Shown one piece after another: positions 36,768-43,939 of a stretch of DNA of 64,000 bases. The DNA comes from Chitinophagaceae bacterium (GTDB lineage: Bacteria > Bacteroidota > Bacteroidia > Chitinophagales > Chitinophagaceae): positions 157,123 through 221,122 of the forward strand of contig JAIEMK010000036.1 of assembly GCA_019752295.1 (NCBI GenBank). Direction: 5' to 3'. Each line of letters begins with the position of its first letter. The stretch's first letter is position 1. The position numbers were made by a program, and so were the translations under genes. Below the pieces are notes generated by a model. It saw only the letters and a program-made list of their open reading frames with translations. It was not told the DNA's origin and did no database searches.

Positions 36768-37563
36768 GTGGATTGTCTTGAAGAATATGAAATGAATCTG
36801 CATCTTTCCAGAAAGGAAATTTACTGCGTATTTCCTCGAGGGTTCCCTTGTTTAAATGCATCGTAAATATGGCTTCCTCAATCGATTGGCTATATAAAAT
36901 ATTACCCAGAGGATCAATCACCATGCTATCGCCGCTATGATTCATCTGATTGCCATCTTCACCAATGCGATTCACTGCAATTACATAACACTGATTTTCG
37001 ATCGCTCTTGCTACTAATAAACTTTTCCAAGCGCGACTTCTACGTTCGGGCCAGTTGGCCACATAGATCAACAAATCGTATTCGGGCTCATCGGTTTTCT
37101 GTTGACGCGCCCAAACCGGGAAGCGCAGATCGTAACAGATCTGTACATTTATTTTCCATCCGTTTACACTACTGATCAATCTCTTTTTTCCGGCGGTATA
37201 TTTTTTATCCTCTCCTGCAAAAGCAAATAAATGTCGCTTGTCGTAATAACCATAAGTTCCATTTGGTAGCATCCAGATCAACCTATTATAATAATGCCCG
37301 TGCTCTGTGATGATGCAAGAACCGGTAAGAATTATTTTATGAGCTGCAGCAATCTGTTTCATCCATGCAATGGTATTACCCTCCATTGTTTCAGCCAGCA
37401 TTTCAGGTTGCATACTAAATCCCGTTGAAAACATTTCGGGAAGAATAACCAGATTTGTTTTTTCGGTAATCGAGGCAATTTTTTTTTCGAGCATGGCCAG
37501 ATTAGCAGCCTTATCCTCCCAATGAATTGATGTTTGTATGAGTGTTACCGTAAGGGTCGACAT
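36760..37563 (-). CDS. Omega-amidase-like nitrilase (YafV family)
   Basis: A 267-residue carbon-nitrogen hydrolase with the Glu-Lys-Cys triad in P-E-M-F-S-T-G-F (Glu), Y-D-K-R-H-L-F (Lys) and Q-I-C-Y-D-L-R-F-P (Cys). The motif P-E-M-F-S-T-G-F and the length match YafV/omega-amidase, which clears alpha-ketoglutaramate or alpha-ketosuccinamate formed by transaminases. It starts 28 nt after lpxR and overlaps nagA by 8 nt. Confidence 0.9.
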   Translation of the reverse strand: MSTLTVTLIQTSIHWEDKAANLAMLEKKIASITEKTNLVILPEMFSTGFSMQPEMLAETMEGNTIAWMKQIAAAHKIILTGSCIITEHGHYYNRLIWMLPNGTYGYYDKRHLFAFAGEDKKYTAGKKRLISSVNGWKINVQICYDLRFPVWARQQKTDEPEYDLLIYVANWPERRSRAWKSLLVARAIENQCYVIAVNRIGEDGNQMNHSGDSMVIDPLGNILYSQSIEEAIFTMHLNKGTLEEIRSKFPFWKDADSFHILQDNPHE

Positions 37564-37591
37564 ATTACCGTGGTTGTGATATGCAATATTA

Positions 37592-38536
37592 CTAAAAGCG
37601 ATAATTGAATTGAAAGGAAAGATATTGCTGAGTCCTAATTTGATTCACAGATTCCTTGGATTGAAACACCCACTGCAGTTTTGTAGAAAATTGCCTGTAC
37701 GAAAAACAGCCGCCAATGGTTTGTTGAAAAAAGAGGGGCCTGGTTTCAGATAAAACAGCCGTATCGTTGTGCGAAAATAATGCGCCCTGAATGGTTGCAT
37801 TATAGGCTTCAAAATATAGTTCGGGGAGGGCGAAGAGAAAGAATTCGCGCTTTGGTTTGGATGATGTGTTAGAAACACCAGCATTCCACAAACTGCTATT
37901 TTGATTTTTTTCAAAGACACCCCAGCAGAGATAACTGCCGGCGCCGGCGTTAATAAAGCCGTTACCCAGATTAGCCAAACCCTGTGGAACAATTTTAAAA
38001 TGCCCCGGCATTTCGTAAACTGTTTGGGCATATTTGAGGCCAGCATTAATGATCAGCGCATTTTGAACCTGATATTGCCAGCCAGCGAATTTTCCATAGG
38101 CAAAGATGGAATGAAACCAATTTTGAACATTTTCTGCTCCTGAGGCTTCGCCGATCACCCCTGCTTTAACCGACCATTGCATCAAAGCCTCCTTGTTTAA
38201 AAAATCGGTTTGTTGGTATTGTAAAAAAAGCAGGCCCGAGTAAGGTCGGTCGATTAAGCTAAGCGAATTTACAAATCTATTTAGGGGCGTATAAATCATT
38301 TGCCCGAGTTCGATACTGTGTAATCTTTTCAAATTATTTTTTGTGCTCGCCCGAGTATATTTTAAAAACAAACCATTGGTATAATAAGCGTCTTTAAATT
38401 GTAATAAATAAGCATCATTTTCTGTGGTAAAAGAAATTTCGTTTGCCCTTGAAACGTCCGATGAACCATTCTGTGCACTCAGTTGATGATGCAGACAGAA
38501 AAAAACAAGCAATGTGGGGAGCTTCAAAAATTTCAT
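37592..38536 (-). CDS. Outer-membrane lipid A deacylase LpxR-like protein
   Basis: A 314-residue exported beta-barrel of the LpxR/DUF2219 family with signal peptide (about 1-21, ending S-A-Q). The family motif F-T-x-E-N-D appears with Asn40 and Asp41 (matching the Ca-binding and active-site Asn/Asp of Salmonella LpxR), then D-A-Y-Y-T-N-G, D-R-P-Y-S-G, and G-E-A-S-G-A-E-N-V-Q-N-W-F-H with a candidate catalytic His142. It ends in an aromatic residue (Y-R-F), as outer-membrane proteins do. LpxR removes the 3'-acyloxyacyl group of lipid A. It lies between recX and the omega-amidase, same strand. Confidence 0.82.
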   Translation of the reverse strand: MKFLKLPTLLVFFCLHHQLSAQNGSSDVSRANEISFTTENDAYLLQFKDAYYTNGLFLKYTRASTKNNLKRLHSIELGQMIYTPLNRFVNSLSLIDRPYSGLLFLQYQQTDFLNKEALMQWSVKAGVIGEASGAENVQNWFHSIFAYGKFAGWQYQVQNALIINAGLKYAQTVYEMPGHFKIVPQGLANLGNGFINAGAGSYLCWGVFEKNQNSSLWNAGVSNTSSKPKREFFLFALPELYFEAYNATIQGALFSHNDTAVLSETRPLFFQQTIGGCFSYRQFSTKLQWVFQSKESVNQIRTQQYLSFQFNYRF

Positions 38537-38556
38537 ATGGCTTTGGAAATATAAGA

Positions 38557-39030
38557 CTATTCTTTAGATCTGAGATGAGCGATGGACTCCTGAATTAAAT
38601 TGGGTTCAAATCCTTTTTGAAGCAGATAATTAGTGGTTTTGGCCATGCGATTTATCCACTGCTCCGATGCAAGTAATTTCCATTTTTGGACTGTCAATTG
38701 CGACAGACATTTTAGGTAATCTGCGTCATCAATTTCTTTCAGTCCGATTTTGATATTATAAGCGCTCACTTTTTTTTGCTGAAGAGCGGCTTTGATTTTG
38801 ATCTTACCCCATTTTTTTAATCTAAAATGCCCGCCCGCAAAATGTTGGGCGTAGCGTTCTTCGTTCAGATAATTTTCTTCGATCAGCTTTGACAAAATGA
38901 TTTCCACATCAGATTTAAATAATCCGAAGGAATAAAGCTTGTCTTTTGTTTCGGAATGACTCCTTTCCTGATAAGCACAATATTGCTTAATCTTCTGAAA
39001 AGCCTGTTCGGGAGTTAGCGATTTTTTCAA
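38557..39030 (-). CDS. recX: RecX-family regulatory protein
   Basis: A 157-residue protein of three-helix RecX repeats (for example Y-S-F-G-L-F and N-Y-L-N-E-E-R-Y-A-Q-H-F-A-G-G-H-F). RecX binds RecA filaments and inhibits recombination. I place the start at TTG 39030, giving M-K-K-S-L-T-P-E-Q-A-F, the usual N-terminus. The open frame to ATG 39141 would add 37 residues, run across the response-regulator promoter and overlap the regulator's own coding sequence, which is unlikely. recA is not in the window. It lies 20 nt before lpxR. Confidence 0.85.
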   Translation of the reverse strand: MKKSLTPEQAFQKIKQYCAYQERSHSETKDKLYSFGLFKSDVEIILSKLIEENYLNEERYAQHFAGGHFRLKKWGKIKIKAALQQKKVSAYNIKIGLKEIDDADYLKCLSQLTVQKWKLLASEQWINRMAKTTNYLLQKGFEPNLIQESIAHLRSKE

Positions 39031-39039
39031 AACAAATAG

Positions 39040-39071
39040 TTTGATAAAGGAAAATAAGAATATTATATTTG
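39040..39071 (+). promoter_or_regulatory. Promoter of the lone response regulator gene
   Basis: TTTG (39040-39043), 20-nt spacer, TATATTTG (39064-39071), a full match to the Bacteroidota consensus. The predicted leader is about 45 nt. The site lies 10 nt upstream of the divergent recX start. Confidence 0.7.
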
Positions 39072-39121
39072 TTGATGACCCCGGAAAATTGTACACAAGG
39101 TAATTAATAACAGTATTTATT

Positions 39122-39529
39122 ATGAGCGCTGTACAACACAATGTTTGTTTGGTAGACGATGATAAAATCTACCAGTTTACTGCTAAGATGATTCTTGAAG
39201 CTACCGGGTTGACCAGTAGTATCAAGACCTTTTTTAATGGTAAGGAAGCGATCGAATACCTTACCCATCCCGATAATCAGCACCCAGAAACTTTGCCCGA
39301 TGTAATATTTCTGGATATCAATATGCCCATTATGAATGGGTGGGACTTTCTGAATGCTTTCGAAAACATTCATGCTAGCCTCCCTAAAAAAATAGTAGTG
39401 TATGTTGTTAGCTCTTCGGTCGACGAAAGTGATATTCAAAAATCAAAGGGCTACGAAACCGTAACCGACTATGTAATAAAGCCGATTAACCGCGAAAAAT
39501 ATCGAAATCTCCTCTCTGCACTTGTTTAA
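39122..39529 (+). CDS. Single-domain response regulator (CheY/Rcp-like)
   Basis: A 135-residue receiver domain with no output domain. Acidic pocket V-D-D-D (11-14), phospho-acceptor Asp65 in F-L-D-I-N-M-P, and the conserved Lys in V-I-K-P-I. The long loop before Asp65 (H-P-D-N-Q-H-P-E-T-L-P) is typical of Rcp1-like regulators that work with phytochrome-like or hybrid kinases. It may relay phosphate or bind a protein target. It has its own promoter and no adjacent kinase. Confidence 0.93.
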   Translation: MSAVQHNVCLVDDDKIYQFTAKMILEATGLTSSIKTFFNGKEAIEYLTHPDNQHPETLPDVIFLDINMPIMNGWDFLNAFENIHASLPKKIVVYVVSSSVDESDIQKSKGYETVTDYVIKPINREKYRNLLSALV

Positions 39530-39576
39530 AGTATTCGTTATTTCAATCCACAACTCATTAACATTAATCGGTTTCA

Positions 39577-39599
39577 GATAGAAATGAGCCATTTCTATC
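39577..39599. repeat. 10-bp perfect inverted repeat upstream of the dnaN promoter
   Basis: GATAGAAATG (39577-39586) and CATTTCTATC (39590-39599) with a 3-nt centre. It lies 48 nt after the response-regulator stop and 16 nt before the dnaN -33 box. There is no T-tract, so an operator or a weak mRNA-end stem are both possible. Confidence 0.6.
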
Positions 39600-39615
39600 G
39601 ATGGAATATTAACAT

Positions 39616-39646
39616 TTTGCACTAGGTTTGTTACAATATAAATTTG
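39616..39646 (+). promoter_or_regulatory. dnaN promoter abutting the start codon
   Basis: TTTG (39616-39619), 19-nt spacer, TAAATTTG (39639-39646), both boxes perfect. Only 4 nt lie between the -7 box and ATG 39651, so the mRNA would be leaderless or nearly so. Confidence 0.7.
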
Positions 39647-39650
39647 TAGA

Positions 39651-40766
39651 ATGAAATTCATTGTTTCTTCCTCTTCTTTGTTAAAACACCTGCAACAGAT
39701 CAGCGGTGTAATCAATGCAAATACAGTTTTGCCTATTCTGGAAGACTTCCTGTTTGAGATTGAAGACAAAAAATTAAATGTAGTAGCCACCGACCTCGAA
39801 ACTGTTATGCGGGTTCAGATGGATGTTGAAAGTAAGGCAAACGGCAAAGTGTGTATTCCGGCAAAAATTTTGTTGGATACCCTGAAAAATATTGCCGAAC
39901 AACCGCTCACTTTTAATATCGATAAGAGCTTTTCGGTTGAGATCACCAGTGATAACGGTAAGTATAAAGTGATGGGCGAAAATCCTGACAACTTCCCGAA
40001 AGAGCCATCGGCAGACGATACCACCGGCTTTAATATGAGTAGTGGCGCCCTATTAACTGCAATCAATAAAACCCTGTTTGCGGTGAGCGGTGATGATCTT
40101 CGTCCGGCAATGACGGGTGTTTTCTTTGAACTGACTAAAGACTATGTTCAATTTGTAGCTACTGATGCACACCGTTTGGTTCGATACAAGCGCACCGATA
40201 CAAAAGCCACCAAAGTGGATTCATTTATTGTGCCTAAAAAGCCTTTGAACCTGCTGAAAAACGCTTTGCCAGATAACGAAGACGAATTGACCATCAGTTA
40301 TAATAGCAACCACTTGTTTGTGCAACACGGCTCAACACAAATGATTTGTAGACTAATTGATGCACGCTTCCCCGACTATAAAGTGGTAATACCAGCCGAC
40401 AATCCATATAAATTGATTGTGAGCAAGGCCGATTTTCAGGGAGCATTGCGCCGGGTAAACGTATTCTCGAACAAAAGCACCAATCAGGTAGCCCTGAATA
40501 TCAGCGGAAGCGAATTGCAACTGGCTGCACAGGATGTTGATTTTAGTTTTGAAGGTAACGAACGCATGAATTGCCAGTATGATGGCGAGGACCTGCAAAT
40601 AGCTTTTAATGCTAAATTCCTGATCGAAATGCTGAATGCGGCCGACACCGACGATATAAAAATGGAATTATCCACGCCAACAAAAGCGGGATTGATAAAA
40701 CCTACCGAGCAGGCAGAAGGTGAAGACCTGTTGATGCTGGTGATGCCTTTGATGCTGAACAACTAA
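39651..40766 (+). CDS. dnaN: DNA polymerase III beta subunit (sliding clamp)
   Basis: A 371-residue beta clamp with three clamp-fold domains (about 1-122, 128-245, 246-371). Landmarks are N-T-V-L-P-I-L-E-D near residue 25, A-T-D-L-E-T near 48, V-A-T-D-A-H-R-L near 173, and the C-terminal M-L-V-M-P-L. It forms a dimeric ring around DNA and tethers polymerase and many repair proteins. dnaA and recF are not beside it, in contrast to the classic dnaA-dnaN order. It ends at its own terminator. Confidence 0.98.
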   Translation: MKFIVSSSSLLKHLQQISGVINANTVLPILEDFLFEIEDKKLNVVATDLETVMRVQMDVESKANGKVCIPAKILLDTLKNIAEQPLTFNIDKSFSVEITSDNGKYKVMGENPDNFPKEPSADDTTGFNMSSGALLTAINKTLFAVSGDDLRPAMTGVFFELTKDYVQFVATDAHRLVRYKRTDTKATKVDSFIVPKKPLNLLKNALPDNEDELTISYNSNHLFVQHGSTQMICRLIDARFPDYKVVIPADNPYKLIVSKADFQGALRRVNVFSNKSTNQVALNISGSELQLAAQDVDFSFEGNERMNCQYDGEDLQIAFNAKFLIEMLNAADTDDIKMELSTPTKAGLIKPTEQAEGEDLLMLVMPLMLNN

Positions 40767-40788
40767 GGCGAAGAAAAGTCAAAAATCT

Positions 40789-40806
40789 AAAGTAAAAATT
40801 CAAAAG
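40789..40806 (+). repeat. 18-nt 3'-UTR motif, copy 1
   Basis: AAAGTAAAAATTCAAAAG, 22 nt after the dnaN stop and merging into the terminator stem. An identical copy is at 57921-57938, also between a stop codon and a terminator. Confidence 0.6.
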
Positions 40807-40832
40807 CTCTGGAGATATCCGGAGCTTTTTTG
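40803..40832 (+). terminator. dnaN terminator
   Basis: AAAGCTC-T-GGA (40803-40813) pairs with TCC-G-GAGCTTT (40818-40828) around a 4-nt loop, including one T-G wobble, followed by T residues. Confidence 0.85.
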
Positions 40833-40859
40833 TGTGCAAAAGAATGGTACTTATATTTT
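40829..40859 (+). promoter_or_regulatory. Promoter of the sterol desaturase family gene
   Basis: TTTG (40829-40832), 19-nt spacer, TATATTTT (40852-40859; one mismatch). The -33 box lies in the T-tract of the dnaN terminator. Predicted leader about 33 nt. Confidence 0.45.
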
Positions 40860-40895
40860 AGTTTGTATATTCAAACATAAATCAATTAACCCCCC

Positions 40896-41717
40896 ATGAT
40901 TGAGTCGATTGTAAATTACTTTGAACATATCCCCAGCCTGCACCGCGCAATTATTCTGGCCGGCGGAATCAGCTTCTTCTGGATCATAGAAAGTTTTATT
41001 CCTTTGTTTGGTTTTACATATAACAAATGGAAGCACGCTTCGCTGAACATTTTCTTTACGATTACTACCATCATCATCAATTTTGCTTTTGCCTTATTGA
41101 TCGTGAAAGCGAGCGATTGGTCTGTCAGCCATCATTTTGGTTTGATGCAGTTATTGCAAATGCCTTTATGGCTTTTTATGATTGTTGGATTACTGTTGAT
41201 GGATCTGATTGGTGCTTACCTGATTCACCTGATTGAACATAAGGTAAAGTGGATGTGGAAATTTCATATGGTGCATCACGCAGATACACATGTAGATACT
41301 ACAACTGCAAACAGGCATCATCCCGGCGAAAGTGTATTCCGCGCTGTGTTTGCAATGATCGCAGTATTCATTTGCGGTGCCCCGATGTGGTTATTTATGA
41401 TGTACCAGAGTTTTAGCGCCGTGTTATCGCAATTCAATCATGCCAATATGCGCCTACCGCTATGGCTGGATAATGCGATTGGCTGGATTATTGTTTCGCC
41501 CGACATGCACAAAGTACATCACCATTTTCTGCGACCGCAAACAGACAGTAACTACGGCAATATTTTTTCTATCTGGGACAGGCTTTTTGGTACTTATAAT
41601 TATACACCCATCGATCAGGTTCGTTATGGGTTAGACGTATTGGATAATAGTAAGGACGAAAATCTAGGTTTTCAACTTCAAATTCCGTTTGATGCAAAAG
41701 TGAAAACGGATTATTGA
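40896..41717 (+). CDS. Sterol desaturase/fatty acid hydroxylase family membrane protein
   Basis: A 273-residue membrane di-iron enzyme with about four hydrophobic segments (about 18-40, 48-70, 83-108, 145-165). The His clusters that bind the iron pair are H-L-I-E-H, H-M-V-H-H, H-H-P-G-E and H-K-V-H-H-H. Such enzymes hydroxylate or desaturate lipids with O2; bacterial substrates include fatty acyl chains, carotenoids and sterol-like lipids, so the substrate is open. It is followed 33 nt later by kdsB, which may be coincidental or point to lipid A/LPS modification. Confidence 0.9.
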   Translation: MIESIVNYFEHIPSLHRAIILAGGISFFWIIESFIPLFGFTYNKWKHASLNIFFTITTIIINFAFALLIVKASDWSVSHHFGLMQLLQMPLWLFMIVGLLLMDLIGAYLIHLIEHKVKWMWKFHMVHHADTHVDTTTANRHHPGESVFRAVFAMIAVFICGAPMWLFMMYQSFSAVLSQFNHANMRLPLWLDNAIGWIIVSPDMHKVHHHFLRPQTDSNYGNIFSIWDRLFGTYNYTPIDQVRYGLDVLDNSKDENLGFQLQIPFDAKVKTDY

Positions 41718-41750
41718 CCTGTTCGCTGCATCTTTGCATAAACCGATTTT

Positions 41751-42479
41751 ATGAAGATCGCCGCTTTTATTCCGGCCCGATATGCAGCAACCAGATTTCC
41801 AGCCAAGCTGATGCAAATGCTGGGTAACAAAACTGTAATACGCCATACTTACGACAATACAGTTGCAACCGGCCTCTTCGACGCCGTGTATGTGGTAACC
41901 GATAGCGATATCATTTTTCAGGAGATCAATGCGAATGGTGGGAATGCCATCATGAGTAAAAAAGAGCATGAGAGCGGGAGCGATCGGATTGCAGAAGCGG
42001 CTGCAGATATGGACGTGGATATTATAGTGAATGTACAGGGCGATGAACCCTTTGTACAAAAAGATCCTTTGGAAAAATTATTGCAGGTTTTTCAGGGCGA
42101 AGATGGCCTTACAGTAAAAGTGGCTTCATTAATGCAAGTGCTTCACGATACAGCATCCATCGAAGACCCCAATTATGTAAAAGTTGCAGTTGATAAAAAA
42201 ATGAACTCCCTATTTTTTTCAAGGAGCGTGATTCCATATCCCAGAAGCAAAAATATTCCCATCATTTATTACGAGCATATCGGCGTGTATGCATTTCGTA
42301 AAGAATCGCTGATGCAATTTACCAACTGGCCTATCACAGCATTAGAAGCAGCAGAAAAAATTGAATGCCTGCGTTATCTCGAATATGGTATACCGCTTAG
42401 GATGGTTGTTACAAAATATATGGGTGTTGAAATTGATACACCCGAAGACCTGATCAAAGCGGCAAAACTTTTAAAATAG
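41751..42479 (+). CDS. kdsB: 3-deoxy-manno-octulosonate cytidylyltransferase
   Basis: A 242-residue CMP-sugar synthetase. I-P-A-R-Y-A-A-T-R-F-P-A-K (7-19) is the nucleotide-binding start, V-Q-G-D-E-P-F the metal-binding motif, and S-R-S-V-I-P-Y-P-R the family-specific sugar site. It activates Kdo as CMP-Kdo for attachment to lipid A. A KdnB-like dehydrogenase is encoded 3 kb further on, which raises the possibility that the substrate is Kdo8N instead, as in Shewanella. Confidence 0.95.
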   Translation: MKIAAFIPARYAATRFPAKLMQMLGNKTVIRHTYDNTVATGLFDAVYVVTDSDIIFQEINANGGNAIMSKKEHESGSDRIAEAAADMDVDIIVNVQGDEPFVQKDPLEKLLQVFQGEDGLTVKVASLMQVLHDTASIEDPNYVKVAVDKKMNSLFFSRSVIPYPRSKNIPIIYYEHIGVYAFRKESLMQFTNWPITALEAAEKIECLRYLEYGIPLRMVVTKYMGVEIDTPEDLIKAAKLLK

Positions 42480-42579
42480 GTTTTTCTAAAGTTTAATAAC
42501 AACAATCGTTTGATATAGATAACCTGAAACTTATTGACGGCGTTTTTCTTATCTTTCTGAATCTAAATAACGATTGCTT

Positions 42580-43929
42580 ATGAATCAGAACAAGCTTCTA
42601 CGCTGGTCGGTAGTGGTAGCACTTGCCGGTTTTATTTTTGGATTTGATACTGTAGTTATTTCAGGTGCAAACCAGCCCATTAAAGAACTCTGGCATACTT
42701 CCCCTCTATTTCACGGGTTCTTTATAATGTCGATGGCTTTATGGGGTACTGTATTGGGAGCTTTGTTTGGAGGAATACCAACAGAAAAATATGGAAGAAA
42801 AAAAGTACTACTCTGGATTGGAATCATGTTTGCCATATCAGCATTCGGTTCTGCTTTTGCTACTGACCCATTTACTTTTTCATTCTTTCGTTTTATAGGA
42901 GGTATTGGTATCGGTGTTTCCTCTGTTGTAGCGCCAATCTATATTTCTGAAATATCAACACCTTTAACAAGGGGAAGGCTCGGAGCATTATACCAATTCA
43001 ATATTGTATTTGGAATATTAATCGCTTTTCTCTCTAATTATTTTTTACAGGGATTTGGCGGCGTAAATGATTGGCGTTGGATGTTAGGCGTGTTAGCAAT
43101 CCCTTCTTTATTATATGCCATTTTGGTTTTGGGTATTTCTGAAAGCCCAAGGTGGTTGATTACAAAAAAAAATGATTTAGTAGAAGCAAAAAAAGTATTG
43201 CTCCTAATAGGAGTAACAGAAGTAGATGCCGAAATAGAAAGTATCATTAAGAGTAATGAACATGAAGCAGGAGTTGGAAAAGCCTCAGATTTCTTTAGCA
43301 CCAAGCATAAGAAAATAATTTATTTGGCTTTTATGATTGCATTTTTTAATCAGCTATCAGGCATCAATTTCATTTTATATTATGCTCCTGAAATTTTAGA
43401 AAAAGCGGGACTTGCTGCTAAGGAATCACTATTTAATTCAATAGCGATTGGCGGAACGAATTTGGTTTTCACTTTTGTAGGATTATACCTGATTGATAAA
43501 TTGGGTAGAAAAACGCTATTAATCCTTGGATCGCTTGGCTATATACTAAGTTTATCGATGGTTTCATTTGCATTCTTTACGCATGCGGGCCCGGTGTTTT
43601 TAATGAGTTTTCTTTTATTGTTTATAGCAGCGCATGCGGTGGGCCAGGGGGCGGTGATTTGGGTATTTATATCAGAGATCTTTCCAAATAAAATTCGTTC
43701 AACTGGTCAATCATTTGGGGCTAGTATACACTGGGTATTTGCTGCGTTAATTACGCTGATCACGCCCGTATTTCTTGATAAAAACAATGGAATCTTTAAA
43801 GATAATCCTTGGCCAATTTTTGCATTCTTCGCAATGATGATGTTGCTGCAATTGATTTGGGTGTTAACTAGTATGCCAGAAACAAAAGGGTTATCGCTGG
43901 AAGCTTTGGAAAAAAGATTAGTCAAATAA
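42580..43929 (+). CDS. Sugar porter (MFS) transporter
   Basis: A 449-residue 12-helix sugar/H+ symporter-type protein. Sugar-porter signatures are seen: G-R-K-K after helix 2, R-F-I-G-G-I-G-I-G near helix 4, S-E-S-P-R-W-L-I after helix 6, Q-L-S-G-I-N in helix 7, G-R-K-T after helix 8 and P-E-T-K-G-L-S-L-E at the end. ATG 42580 is preferred to TTG 42574. The GH32 gene starts 10 nt downstream, so the cargo is probably fructose, glucose or sucrose. The pair looks more AT-rich than kdsB upstream. Confidence 0.93.
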   Translation: MNQNKLLRWSVVVALAGFIFGFDTVVISGANQPIKELWHTSPLFHGFFIMSMALWGTVLGALFGGIPTEKYGRKKVLLWIGIMFAISAFGSAFATDPFTFSFFRFIGGIGIGVSSVVAPIYISEISTPLTRGRLGALYQFNIVFGILIAFLSNYFLQGFGGVNDWRWMLGVLAIPSLLYAILVLGISESPRWLITKKNDLVEAKKVLLLIGVTEVDAEIESIIKSNEHEAGVGKASDFFSTKHKKIIYLAFMIAFFNQLSGINFILYYAPEILEKAGLAAKESLFNSIAIGGTNLVFTFVGLYLIDKLGRKTLLILGSLGYILSLSMVSFAFFTHAGPVFLMSFLLLFIAAHAVGQGAVIWVFISEIFPNKIRSTGQSFGASIHWVFAALITLITPVFLDKNNGIFKDNPWPIFAFFAMMMLLQLIWVLTSMPETKGLSLEALEKRLVK

Positions 43930-43939
43930 TATTTTAAAA

